Assembly: GCA_002490775.1 (NCBI GenBank)
Contig: DKUR01000031.1
Coordinates: 1-54,305 of the forward strand
Direction of reading: 5' to 3'
Source: Lachnospiraceae bacterium UBA7199
GTDB taxonomy: Bacteria; Bacillota; Clostridia; Lachnospirales; Lachnospiraceae
DNA length: 54,305 nt
Shown: positions 42,811 to 51,012 of the stretch, piece after piece
How positions within the stretch are numbered: position 1 is the stretch's first letter
How the letters are laid out: every line of letters starts with the position of its first letter
The notes under the pieces: generated by a model
The model's input: the letters and a program-made list of their open reading frames with translations, nothing else
Database searches by the model: none
What the model was told of the DNA's origin: nothing
Position numbers and translations under genes: made by a program

Positions 42811-43695
42811 ATGAGCTATGAATCCCGTATCTCCCACGCTTTTGACAATGCTCCCGTATTGCCGTTATATAAAGGTTCCCGCTATGTTATTATCAGCGAT
42901 TGTCACAGGGGCAGCGGAAATGCCAATGATAATTTTTTAAAAAATGAAAATCTATATTTTACCGCCCTTGCCCATTATTATGAACGTGGCTTTACCTATA
43001 TTGAGCTGGGAGATGGGGATGAGCTATGGGAAAACAGAAATATGCGCCAGATCATTGATATTCATAATAATACCTTCCGTCTTTTGTCCTGCTTTTATAA
43101 AAAAGACAGACTTTACATGATCTATGGAAATCATGATATGGTTAAGAAAAAGCGGGACTACAGCAAAAATATGTGTGCTTCTTATTATTGTACAGATACC
43201 TTATGTATACAGCCTCTTTTTCCAGATTTGAATTTTTATGAGGGGATCATTTTAGAATCACCATATGATAATTCCCGCCTTTTTCTTACCCATGGCCACC
43301 AAGCTGACTTTTTAAATTCTACCTGCTGGAAGCTTGCCCGTTTTCTTGTTCGATACCTGTGGAAACCTCTGGAGCACTTTGGTGTTTTAGATCCTACCAA
43401 TGCTGCTAAAAATTATGTGCGCAAAGATAAAGTGGAACAGCGCCTTGACCATTACGCAAAATCCAAAAACCTTCATTTGATCACCGGCCATACCCATCGA
43501 CCTCGTCTCAATACGGAAGATTTGTTTTACATGAATACGGGAAGCTGTGTTCATCCCTATAATATTACGTGCCTGGAAATCGAAAACCAGAGCATCACGC
43601 TGGTAAAATGGAATATTTCCGTAAAAAAAGACAGAACCCTCTATGTTGCCAGAGAAGTTCTGTCCTCCTGCTTACTTTCACAGCTATTTCGATAA
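42811..43695 (+). CDS. Calcineurin-like metallophosphoesterase
   Basis: A 294-aa dimetal phosphoesterase. The five metal-binding blocks are all visible: SDCHRG (DxH), LGDGDELWE (GDxxD-type), YGNHDM, THGHQAD and GHTHRP. The arrangement resembles LpxH-type enzymes and other UDP-diacylglucosamine or lipid-head-group hydrolases, but a Gram-positive has no lipid A pathway, so the substrate is open. No signal peptide is present. It is in an operon with the DUF4474-like membrane protein, which suggests action at the membrane. Its stop is only one base away from the stop of the converging hemerythrin gene. Confidence 0.92.
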   Translation: MSYESRISHAFDNAPVLPLYKGSRYVIISDCHRGSGNANDNFLKNENLYFTALAHYYERGFTYIELGDGDELWENRNMRQIIDIHNNTFRLLSCFYKKDRLYMIYGNHDMVKKKRDYSKNMCASYYCTDTLCIQPLFPDLNFYEGIILESPYDNSRLFLTHGHQADFLNSTCWKLARFLVRYLWKPLEHFGVLDPTNAAKNYVRKDKVEQRLDHYAKSKNLHLITGHTHRPRLNTEDLFYMNTGSCVHPYNITCLEIENQSITLVKWNISVKKDRTLYVAREVLSSCLLSQLFR

Positions 43696-43696
43696 A

Positions 43697-44110
43697 TTAT
43701 GTAGGATTTTCTGATGCCGGAATCTGCTTATCCGTATACAAGATATGACTTATCAGCCAGTCTGTCAAATATTTTAAAATATTATCAATTACAGCATCCT
43801 GATCTTCATACTCTTCATCAATGCCTTCCAGTTCATGCTCCTCTAACCATTTGATAAAAGCTTCATGCTGTGTCTTTTGGGAAAACAGCTTCTTATACCC
43901 GATAGACTGCATATATTCCTCTTCATGGGAAAAGTGCATCAATGTGTAATCCTTTAATTCTTCTAGCAGATTTTTAATCTGATCATATTTATCCGGAATA
44001 AATTCCGCATTTTTTAACTGATAAGTTTCTTCTGCTATCTCAAACAGTCTTCTGTGTTCATTATCAATGAACTCAATTCCTGTCAGATATTCATCTTTCA
44101 TCTCATACAT
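43697..44110 (-). CDS. Bacteriohemerythrin, one ligand replaced
   Basis: A 137-aa four-helix oxygen-binding protein. Expected diiron ligands are H19 (DNEHRRLF), H59 and E63 (HFSHEEE), H82 (TQHEAF), H122 and D127 (SHILYTD). The first His of the usual HxxxH pair is Gln78 (QKTQH), so only six of seven canonical ligands are present. It may be an oxygen or redox sensor, or a store with altered chemistry. ATG 44110 lies 10 nt after AGGAGG. A TTG three codons upstream is less likely. It converges with the phosphoesterase gene. Confidence 0.9.
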   Translation of the reverse strand: MYEMKDEYLTGIEFIDNEHRRLFEIAEETYQLKNAEFIPDKYDQIKNLLEELKDYTLMHFSHEEEYMQSIGYKKLFSQKTQHEAFIKWLEEHELEGIDEEYEDQDAVIDNILKYLTDWLISHILYTDKQIPASENPT

Positions 44111-44209
44111 GGCAAACAATCCTCCTTACTTATTACCTGATTGATTGCTATAAGCATACCACATAGCTGGGAAATAAACAAGCATAATGCTCCAGTTTGA
44201 TAGATATCT

Positions 44210-44968
44210 CTATTTCTTTTTCAAAGTTTGTACTCTCATTTCTACATTTTCATGAAATTCCTCATCTGACAATTTGGGATCTCTGGTATCAAACCATATC
44301 TTACAAGGAAGCTCGCCACATTCCCCACAGTTTTGCATGCATCTATCGTTTTTCACACAATCATAAATAGGACAGGCTTTTCCTTCTGGTGCATGAAATA
44401 CTTTGCCTTCACATGAATTGCAGCCATTACACATTTTTCCAAAACAATAACACTTGCTGCAATCCGTACCACAAACGCTAATCAACTCTCTTTTTTCCTT
44501 TTGATATGCCTCATACCATGATTGAACCATCTCAATTGGATGTTGAACTAATTTCACTGTTTCTTCTATCGTTTTGCCTGCTTCAAACTGCTTGCAGGCA
44601 ACAGAATACATACTTTCCGAAACCTCAATCAGGTGTCCGTCCGGATCAAAGATATGAATTCCTCTTTGCAGCCAGGAAAATGTTTTCGGTTCGTGAAGTC
44701 TTTCCACCTGTGAATAAGAATCCAGTAATTTAATAAAACCATCAAAATCTTCCGTTTCAAAATACAACTCCATAGTATTTGAGCCAAATTTCATTGTACC
44801 AGCATCAAAACCGGCTATATGCTCTAATCCCTGCTGAAGCGCCAACCCACAAGACAAAGTCTTGTTCTCACCTAAATCCAAAATAACATCCTGGCCAAAT
44901 AAATCCTTATAAAACTGCAAGGATTTTTCCATATCACGCACTGCAATTACGGTAGTACAGTATTTCAT
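44210..44968 (-). CDS. VOC (glyoxalase-fold) domain fused to a Cys-rich DUF3795-like domain
   Basis: A 252-aa two-domain protein. Residues 1-120 are a vicinal-oxygen-chelate fold (TTVIAVRDMEKSLQFYKDLF, IHIFDPDGHLIEVSESM). After a helical linker (KTIEETVKLVQHPIEMVQSW), residues about 165-250 hold eleven or more cysteines: CGTDCSKCYCFGKMCNGCNS, then CPIYDCV, CMQNCGECGELPC. This matches DUF3795-type metal-binding modules. The protein could be a metal-dependent lyase or binding protein with an accessory metal cluster. The gene stands between hemerythrin and an AraC regulator, in the same direction as both. Confidence 0.84.
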   Translation of the reverse strand: MKYCTTVIAVRDMEKSLQFYKDLFGQDVILDLGENKTLSCGLALQQGLEHIAGFDAGTMKFGSNTMELYFETEDFDGFIKLLDSYSQVERLHEPKTFSWLQRGIHIFDPDGHLIEVSESMYSVACKQFEAGKTIEETVKLVQHPIEMVQSWYEAYQKEKRELISVCGTDCSKCYCFGKMCNGCNSCEGKVFHAPEGKACPIYDCVKNDRCMQNCGECGELPCKIWFDTRDPKLSDEEFHENVEMRVQTLKKK

Positions 44969-45015
44969 TCTTCCTCATCCTCTCCTTCTTATCAGAATTT
45001 GAAATTACTTTACTA

Positions 45016-45876
45016 TCATTTTAAAATAACATCTTGTATATTTTCGACATCCTTAAATGCAATGGTTTTCGCCTCATGAATACTCATAGAATGATATCTT
45101 TTAAATTCGCGCAGCAAATGAGATTGGTCAGTGTATCCATATTTGTGAACCGCATTTAACACATCAAAATCCGGTTCATACAAAATATTTCTCCAAAGGA
45201 ATTGATATCGTATCAAATTGCTCATCTTTTTAGGCGTAATACCAACATACTCATGAAACAAACGCTCCAATTGTCTCGTACTTACAAAAGACTCCTTTGC
45301 CAAATTTGACACATCCAAAAAACCTTTACTTATCAAAATATTCTGTATCGTATTGTTAACAACTGTGTTTTCTTTCGCATCTGCTAATCTTTTAAGCAGC
45401 AATTTCTCTACAAAAGAAACTTTTTCCTGCAGCGTTTTCGGCTCCAGTAATTGAGGCTTAATCATTTTATCCAGCCATTCAAACCTGGAACCCACATCAA
45501 AGTATCCATTTATGGTAGACTTCAAAGAATCATCAGCAAATACATATGCACTCCACGCATAAAACCGAATCGCAAATGTTGCTGTCATGTGCCCTGTGGT
45601 CCTACTATTATATGCATAAAAACTGCAGTCATTTATTCCGCAGAAGCCGCCTGCAACAGTATTATCTGTGTAATCTATGTAGTATATAATATCCACACAA
45701 GTGTCCGGAATTACTAATTCCGGCGCACCACATTCGACTTGTACAAGTGGATGTTCTGTCCCCCAATAACATCTGATATAAGAATACAGCTCTTTACAAG
45801 GAGAGAATTCAGTATAAAAAGCATTTCTTTTGAAAGGAGTTGCTGTCAATGGATGATAAATGATTTGATGATTCAT
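45016..45876 (-). CDS. AraC-family transcriptional regulator
   Basis: A 286-aa regulator. The N-terminal 160 residues are a sensor of the DUF6597-like type (YHPLTATPFKRNAFYTEFSP, PELVIPDTCVDIIYYIDYT, GFCGINDCSFYAY). The C-terminal two-helix-turn-helix AraC domain has LAKESFVSTRQLERLFHEYV, GITPKKMSNLIRYQ and HKYGYTDQSHLLREFKRYHS. ATG 45876 with AAAGGAG 10 nt upstream is preferred to an upstream TTG. It lies 47 nt upstream of the VOC-DUF3795 gene and reads toward it, so it may control that gene and itself. Confidence 0.9.
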   Translation of the reverse strand: MNHQIIYHPLTATPFKRNAFYTEFSPCKELYSYIRCYWGTEHPLVQVECGAPELVIPDTCVDIIYYIDYTDNTVAGGFCGINDCSFYAYNSRTTGHMTATFAIRFYAWSAYVFADDSLKSTINGYFDVGSRFEWLDKMIKPQLLEPKTLQEKVSFVEKLLLKRLADAKENTVVNNTIQNILISKGFLDVSNLAKESFVSTRQLERLFHEYVGITPKKMSNLIRYQFLWRNILYEPDFDVLNAVHKYGYTDQSHLLREFKRYHSMSIHEAKTIAFKDVENIQDVILK

Positions 45877-45947
45877 TTGCTGCAAGCTCCTTTCTAACAA
45901 AGTCTGTTTTTCTTTATGGTAACAAAGTAATTATATCATATGTACGC

Positions 45948-46002
45948 AAAGAAAAGCCCCATAAACACCATTCAAATTAAAAATTTGATTTGTTTACAGG
46001 AC
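45948..46002 (-). terminator. Repeat terminator, copy 1 (after the polytopic chemoreceptor)
   Basis: On the minus strand CCTGTAAACA pairs (with two G-U pairs) with TGTTTATGGG, and an inner TCAAAT/ATTTGA stem forms the top. GGGGCTTTTCTTT follows as tail. Twenty bases at each end are identical to the copy at 47796-47850. It lies about 80 nt after the stop of the gene ending at 46081. Confidence 0.75.
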
Positions 46003-46013
46003 TTCTTCATATC

Positions 46014-46025
46014 GAAAGCGCTTTC
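46014..46025. promoter_or_regulatory. cre-like palindrome
   Basis: GAAAGCGCTTTC is a perfect 12-bp palindrome that matches the core of catabolite-responsive elements bound by CcpA (TGAAAGCGCTTTCA), with both outer bases different. It lies about 140 bp upstream of the AraC gene and just past the chemoreceptor stop. A CcpA role is only possible. Confidence 0.35.
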
Positions 46026-46080
46026 CCGTTTCCAGCGGACCAACCGCCAGCAGCATCTGCTGATATTCTCTTTACTTTTC

Positions 46081-47643
46081 CTAAACCTCTATCAATTGCT
46101 CTAATTCATTTACCATTCTATCCATGGTATCTGTCTGTTCAAAAATAGTCGTAATTTGCTGGGTATTACTCTGAACCATTTTGTCAATAATATTGATGAT
46201 ATTGCTAAATTCGTCGTTCTCTGACAGAATGCCGCCGGCAATATCCTCATTGATCAATACGGTCTCATTAATGACGCGGTTCTGTGTCTCCTGCAATCCG
46301 CCTGCCTGTGCAACTGCCGCAACAGATTCCTTTAACCTCCCTATCATCATGCGAATCCCCTCTACCGTCTCTACAATTACTTGATTCTGTTTCTGTAGCT
46401 GCTCCGCGTTTTCATTCATAAATCTGGATACATCGGCTGTTCCTGTCTGTACCCGGACAATTACATCATTCACATTCCGAAGCGACGACTTTGTACTCGT
46501 TGCAAGATTTCCAACTTCCTGTGCTACAACAGCAAATCCTTTTCCCGCTTCTCCTGCTCTCGCTGCCTCAATAGCAGCATTAAGTGCAAGAAGATTCGTA
46601 GATTCAGCAATCTCACTGATAATTGTTAAGGTTTCTCCAATCTCACTCATTTCCCCTAATAACTTATCTGTAACCGCTCTCATCTGATGAGTTATTTTTT
46701 CAACTTCAGAACTCATATTCATCAGGGTATTCAACGCCTGCTCATTGGAAACAGACATGTCTACCAACTCTTTTGCAATCTTTTCCACATCCTGCATCTT
46801 TGCTTCCAGATTCCGGTTACTTTCCTTCAAATGTGAGAGATTTTCCCTGCTTCTTTCCGCTTTCTTCAACATATCGCCACTGCTGTCAATCAGACTTTTA
46901 CTAATAACAGAAAGTTCTTCGGTAGAAGCGCTTTCGGAACGAGAAATCGTTACAAGCAAATTGCTGGCATCCCCTAACTGTCCTGCGATATGTGTGACAT
47001 TATTTAATACATTCTGTACTCTTTCGTTATTCTTTTCCAGCTCCTCTTTTTTTGCAGTAATAAGAAACCGTGATACCATATAGATATTCAGATAAATAAA
47101 AATCATTGTCAGAACAAAGCAAAAAATTCTTATCATCAAATTTGGCATAAATACCTCATCCTTTACCGGCAGCAACTCCTCCCCATGCACCAAACATGCT
47201 ATAAGTAAAGAACTGGTAATTTCTATGATAGTCACCAGAAGCATTCGGGTGTCCAGCAGCAGTCCCGTTACCATGGTAAACAGAAAGGCAAATGCCCAAA
47301 AATCCCTGGATGGCGCCATATATAATATAAAGTTGAACTGTATCAGCATTATGATAACCAGAAAAATCTTACTGTACTTTAACTTTAATGGTTTTACAAT
47401 TCCATCTTGATATCCGGTTTTCACAAAATAAACAGCAATTCCAAAATAGATAATGTCTGTCAAATCAAACAAGAGAAACACAATGATGTTGACAGAGCTG
47501 TAAAATCCCTGCAGCCTGTTTCCCGTATAAGAAATCCCCGCAGATAAACAGGCAAGCGTAATGGATAGCAGAGTAATCTTATATGCCCGGCTAATATAGA
47601 TATCCAGCGCTGTCATGTTATCTTTTCCATAATTTTTTTCCAT
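46081..47643 (-). CDS. Methyl-accepting chemotaxis-like protein with polytopic membrane domain
   Basis: A 520-aa receptor without an extracellular sensor domain. Residues 20-195 hold about six membrane helices. A coiled coil of roughly 130 residues follows, then the signalling tip EIAESTNLLALNAAIEAARA with GEAGKGFAVVAQEVGNLA. No HAMP is evident. The membrane part may sense lipid state or a small hydrophobic signal. ATG 47643 has GGAG upstream. A GTG ten codons earlier is less likely. It has its own promoter and is bracketed by two near-identical terminators. Confidence 0.92.
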   Translation of the reverse strand: MEKNYGKDNMTALDIYISRAYKITLLSITLACLSAGISYTGNRLQGFYSSVNIIVFLLFDLTDIIYFGIAVYFVKTGYQDGIVKPLKLKYSKIFLVIIMLIQFNFILYMAPSRDFWAFAFLFTMVTGLLLDTRMLLVTIIEITSSLLIACLVHGEELLPVKDEVFMPNLMIRIFCFVLTMIFIYLNIYMVSRFLITAKKEELEKNNERVQNVLNNVTHIAGQLGDASNLLVTISRSESASTEELSVISKSLIDSSGDMLKKAERSRENLSHLKESNRNLEAKMQDVEKIAKELVDMSVSNEQALNTLMNMSSEVEKITHQMRAVTDKLLGEMSEIGETLTIISEIAESTNLLALNAAIEAARAGEAGKGFAVVAQEVGNLATSTKSSLRNVNDVIVRVQTGTADVSRFMNENAEQLQKQNQVIVETVEGIRMMIGRLKESVAAVAQAGGLQETQNRVINETVLINEDIAGGILSENDEFSNIINIIDKMVQSNTQQITTIFEQTDTMDRMVNELEQLIEV

Positions 47644-47671
47644 AAACCGTCTCTCCACTCTTTTTATCTCC

Positions 47672-47699
47672 ACTATATACCAACAGAATAAAATATCAA
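47672..47699 (-). promoter_or_regulatory. Promoter of the polytopic chemoreceptor
   Basis: On the minus strand TTGATA (47699-47694), 16 nt, then TATAGT (47677-47672), about 30 nt upstream of the ATG. No sigma-28-type motif is seen. Confidence 0.6.
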
Positions 47700-47795
47700 C
47701 CGCTATGGTAAAATTTGCATTTTTGTGGGATATTTTGCTATACCAACACGATTAGGGCAGCCTTTCTTGAAAAATTAAGTTGTCCCGGCACACAA

Positions 47796-47850
47796 AAAGA
47801 AAAGCCCCATAAACATCAGTCAAATCGATGATTTGATTTGTTTACAGGAC
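47796..47850 (-). terminator. Repeat terminator, copy 2 (after gdhA)
   Basis: Same structure as copy 1: CCTGTAAACA / TGTTTATGGG outer stem, perfect TCAAATC/GATTTGA inner stem, and a CTTTTCTTTTT tail on the minus strand. It begins about 55 nt after the gdhA stop. Confidence 0.8.
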
Positions 47851-47904
47851 CTATCCTTATCGTTTTATTATCTTAGAAATTCGAAAGACAAACTTGTTTA
47901 TCTT

Positions 47905-49239
47905 TTATACGATTCCCTGCGCAGTCATAGCATCTGCAACCTTTAAGAAGCCTGCAATATTAGCACCTGCAACATAATTGCCTTCCATATTATACTTCTT
48001 TGCAGCTTCATCCATATTGTGGAAAATATTAACCATAATGCCCTTTAACTTGCTGTCTACTTCCTCAAAAGTCCAGCTTAATCTTTCGGAATTCTGGCTC
48101 ATTTCCAGTGCAGAGGTTGCAACACCGCCTGCATTTGCTGCCTTGCCAGGCGCAAACAATACACCATTTGCCTGAAGGTATTCGGTTGCCTCAATGGTGG
48201 TAGGCATGTTAGCGCCTTCAGCCACTGCAATACATCCATTTGCAACCAGTGCTTTTGCATCATCTAAAAGCAGCTCATTCTGGGTTGCACAGGGAAGCGC
48301 CACATCACATTTGATGCTCCATACGCCTCTGCCCTCATGATACTGGGCACTTGGTCTTGCTGCTGCATACTCTGTCAGTCTTGCACGCTTCACTTCTTTT
48401 ACTTCCTTAAGAAGCGCCACATCAATCCCTTCCGGATCATATACCCAGCCGGTGGAATCAGAAACAGTTACTACCTTTGCACCTAACTGCTGCGCTTTCT
48501 GGGTTGCATAAATTGCCACATTTCCTGAGCCTGAAATAACAACCGTCTTTCCTTTTAAATCATGTCCATTGCACTTTAACATTTCTTCTGTAAGGTATAG
48601 TAATCCATATCCTGTAGCCTCAGTTCTTGCCAGAGAACCGCCATAAGATAAGCCCTTGCCTGTAAGAACACCTTCGTATACGCCCTTGATTCTCTTATAC
48701 TGCCCATACATGTAACCAATTTCTCTTGCTCCTGTGCCAATGTCTCCAGCAGGAACGTCTGTGTCAGCTCCTATGTATTTATTTAACTCTGTCATAAAGC
48801 TCTGGCAGAATGCCATAACTTCTCTGTCTGATTTTCCCTTGGGATCAAAATCTGATCCTCCTTTGCCTCCGCCAATGGGAAGTCCTGTTAAGGAATTTTT
48901 GAAAATCTGTTCAAATCCAAGGAACTTTATAATACCAAGATTTACGCTGGGATGTAATCTAAGTCCCCCTTTGTAAGGTCCGATTGCACTGTTGAACTGT
49001 ACGCGGAATGCATTGTTTACCTGAACCTGTCCCTTGTCATCCACCCAGGGAACTCTGAATAATAACTGTCTTTCAGGTGTAACCAGTCTCTCAAGAAGAG
49101 CATCTTTTCTGTATGCTTCCTCGTTTGCCTCAATTACCACCCTGAGAGATTCTAAAACCTCTTTTACTGCCTGGTGAAATTCAGGCTGTGCCGGGTTTTT
49201 TTCAACTACCATCTGAAACACTTCATCAACATATGACAT
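47905..49239 (-). CDS. gdhA: NADP-type glutamate dehydrogenase
   Basis: A 444-aa enzyme making glutamate from 2-oxoglutarate and ammonia. Signatures are FRVQFNSAIGPYKGGLRLHP, the catalytic-Lys segment GLPIGGGKGGSDFDPKGKSD, PAGDIGTGAREIGY and the nucleotide fold VVISGSGNVAIYA. The length and the hexameric-type sequence fit the small GDH family used for assimilation. NADP preference is inferred from overall similarity to the 450-residue anabolic type. It has its own promoter and terminator, so it is monocistronic, with AGGAGG before the ATG. Confidence 0.97.
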   Translation of the reverse strand: MSYVDEVFQMVVEKNPAQPEFHQAVKEVLESLRVVIEANEEAYRKDALLERLVTPERQLLFRVPWVDDKGQVQVNNAFRVQFNSAIGPYKGGLRLHPSVNLGIIKFLGFEQIFKNSLTGLPIGGGKGGSDFDPKGKSDREVMAFCQSFMTELNKYIGADTDVPAGDIGTGAREIGYMYGQYKRIKGVYEGVLTGKGLSYGGSLARTEATGYGLLYLTEEMLKCNGHDLKGKTVVISGSGNVAIYATQKAQQLGAKVVTVSDSTGWVYDPEGIDVALLKEVKEVKRARLTEYAAARPSAQYHEGRGVWSIKCDVALPCATQNELLLDDAKALVANGCIAVAEGANMPTTIEATEYLQANGVLFAPGKAANAGGVATSALEMSQNSERLSWTFEEVDSKLKGIMVNIFHNMDEAAKKYNMEGNYVAGANIAGFLKVADAMTAQGIV

Positions 49240-49285
49240 ACAATATGTCCTCCTTTAGTTTAGTATAATTGTAGTACGGTATCAT

Positions 49286-49315
49286 TGTATACATTGTATT
49301 ATATAACGTAGTCAA
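49286..49315 (-). promoter_or_regulatory. Promoter of gdhA with repeated TACAATG
   Basis: On the minus strand TTGACT (49315-49310), 18 nt, then TATACA (49291-49286). The spacer and -10 contain a direct repeat TACAATG-TA-TACAATG, a possible operator. The transcript leader is about 40 nt. Confidence 0.6.
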
Positions 49316-49362
49316 AAAAATCACAATACACTTTAAGAAATTAAATCACAAAAGTTTTAAAA

Positions 49363-49803
49363 TCATAAATACTCCTTTAATTTTTCAATATTTTTTTCCT
49401 CAAAATCCATTAATTCCTTGGCTATTTCCATAGAAACACTGCCTGCTCTTTCATTGTGATTGATTGCCTTCCACATGCTGGTCAGCCCTCTGTTTGATCC
49501 CTGAATCATCACTTCTGCAATATGGCTTGTACTGGTATTAAACATAGTATTTGCCCTTACACCGTTTTTTAACATAAGATCCTGAAATCCCGACTCTCTG
49601 TAAGAAGCTGCTTTTCCATCAAGCAGCCTGTCTGTTGCTTTATTATATATATCTGCATATTTCATAGATTCCCTGGTCACATGCATGGCAAGATTATCAT
49701 CAAATATCTTATCACTGATGGTATCAATCGCTTTCATTGCCATTTTGGCATTTTTCTGTACCTCCTGCAAAACCTTCACATCATCATTTTTCAAAGTGAT
49801 CAC
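49363..49803 (-). CDS. Small helical protein of unknown function
   Basis: A 146-aa soluble protein, nearly all helix by eye (NAKMAMKAIDTISDKIFDDN, MKYADIYNKATDRLLDG, SMEIAKELMDFEEKNIEKLK). It suggests a four-helix bundle of ferritin-like or DUF2383-like type, but no complete set of metal ligands is visible. The start codon is GTG (49803) with AAAGGAG just upstream. The next ATG would remove 20 residues and has no SD. It reads toward gdhA, but the gdhA promoter lies between them. I do not recognise the family with confidence. Confidence 0.7.
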   Translation of the reverse strand: MITLKNDDVKVLQEVQKNAKMAMKAIDTISDKIFDDNLAMHVTRESMKYADIYNKATDRLLDGKAASYRESGFQDLMLKNGVRANTMFNTSTSHIAEVMIQGSNRGLTSMWKAINHNERAGSVSMEIAKELMDFEEKNIEKLKEYL

Positions 49804-49901
49804 TATGCTCCTTTCAATGTCCTCAAAAATTTTAGTATGTCTGCCTTTTCCTTACTGCCTATGTCAATAAAATTCCTCCACAGAAAAAATTTTCCGATAA
49901 A

Positions 49902-49931
49902 GAAAAAACAGGATGGTACAAATCCATCCTG
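49902..49931 (-). terminator. Terminator after the oxidoreductase gene
   Basis: On the minus strand CAGGATGG (49931-49924) pairs with CCATCCTG (49916-49909) around a 7-nt loop, followed by a TTTTTTC tail. It lies 27 nt after the stop at 49959. Confidence 0.9.
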
Positions 49932-49958
49932 CTTTTAGTCTTTCCATATTTGTCTTTT

Positions 49959-51002
49959 TTATTCCTGCTCTGTTTTAACTTCTGCGCTAAGTTCTTTTTC
50001 TAATTCTTCATTATCCGCTTCTTTTTCAAAGGGATAAACAATTCCCCACTCCTTCCGAAGAGCATCTAAAATCTTCATCACCCGGATGGTTTCACTATGG
50101 GGCATTTCTTCACATTCAAGTTTATGATCTTTGATTGCCCTGATGCTTGCCTCAACCTCATATTCGTAACCGGAAATCTTTTTAGGACATTTATAAGTTC
50201 CAACCTTTTTATACTTAGAATCAAAAACTGATACACTTTCAAAATTATTAATATTTTCTACTATAATGTAGCCCTTAGTTCCGTAAACAATTCCCATTCT
50301 GTCGCTTAAAGAATTCATGGAACTGTTAAGATGGGCTACCTTGCCATCGAAATAATGAAGGGTAATACTATTTTGCTCATCTACGCCTGTATCCGTATAA
50401 GTGCAGCTTGACACAATCTTTTCAATATTATTTCCAAATAACATAAGGGCAAAATTAAGTGGATATACCCCCACATCCAAAAGTGCTCCGCCTGCCAGTG
50501 CAGGATTTTTCAGCCTGTCAATTCCATCAATCACATAGCCAAGGTTTGCTGTCAGCGTTTTAGGCTCCCCAATCACTCCACTGCCAATCACTTCACGAAT
50601 AGTCGTAAGCATAGGCATGTAACGTGTCCACATAGCTTCTGTAATAAAGACACCTTTTTCTTCGGCAAACTTTATCAGTTCTTCCGCCTGATATGCATTT
50701 GCAGTAAATGCCTTCTCACAAAGCACAGGCTTGCCATACTCTATACACATTTTTGCATTGGAAAAATGTTCAGAATGAGGCGTAGCTATATAAATCAAAT
50801 CGACTTTCTTATCTGCCGCCAGCTCTTCATAAGATCCATATGCCTTTTTACAGCCATGTTTCCCTGCAAAAACATCTGCCTTTACCTTTTCTCTTGATGC
50901 TGCTGCATAAAGCTTAACTCCCTTCATGCCCTCAAGAGTAGATGCCATGACTGATGCTATGTTTCCAGTTCCTAAAATACCAACATTCACTTTCCCCAAC
51001 AT
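49959..51002 (-). CDS. Gfo/Idh/MocA-family oxidoreductase
   Basis: A 347-aa NAD(P)-dependent sugar or cyclitol dehydrogenase-like protein. The Rossmann motif is VGILGTGNIASVMA at residues 7-20. The family motif CEKAFTANAYQAEEL contains the usual EKP position with Ala replacing Pro (EKA). The C-terminal domain has GALLDVGVYPLNFALMLFG. The last 20 residues form an acidic tail. It begins 10 nt after the SH3b gene stop, so both are probably co-transcribed. The substrate cannot be assigned. Confidence 0.9.
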   Translation of the reverse strand: MLGKVNVGILGTGNIASVMASTLEGMKGVKLYAAASREKVKADVFAGKHGCKKAYGSYEELAADKKVDLIYIATPHSEHFSNAKMCIEYGKPVLCEKAFTANAYQAEELIKFAEEKGVFITEAMWTRYMPMLTTIREVIGSGVIGEPKTLTANLGYVIDGIDRLKNPALAGGALLDVGVYPLNFALMLFGNNIEKIVSSCTYTDTGVDEQNSITLHYFDGKVAHLNSSMNSLSDRMGIVYGTKGYIIVENINNFESVSVFDSKYKKVGTYKCPKKISGYEYEVEASIRAIKDHKLECEEMPHSETIRVMKILDALRKEWGIVYPFEKEADNEELEKELSAEVKTEQE

Positions 51003-51012
51003 GTTCTTCTCT

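Noticed and set aside
45948..47850. Insertion sequence around the chemoreceptor
   Set aside because: No transposase, no terminal inverted repeats, and the flanking repeats fold as terminators.
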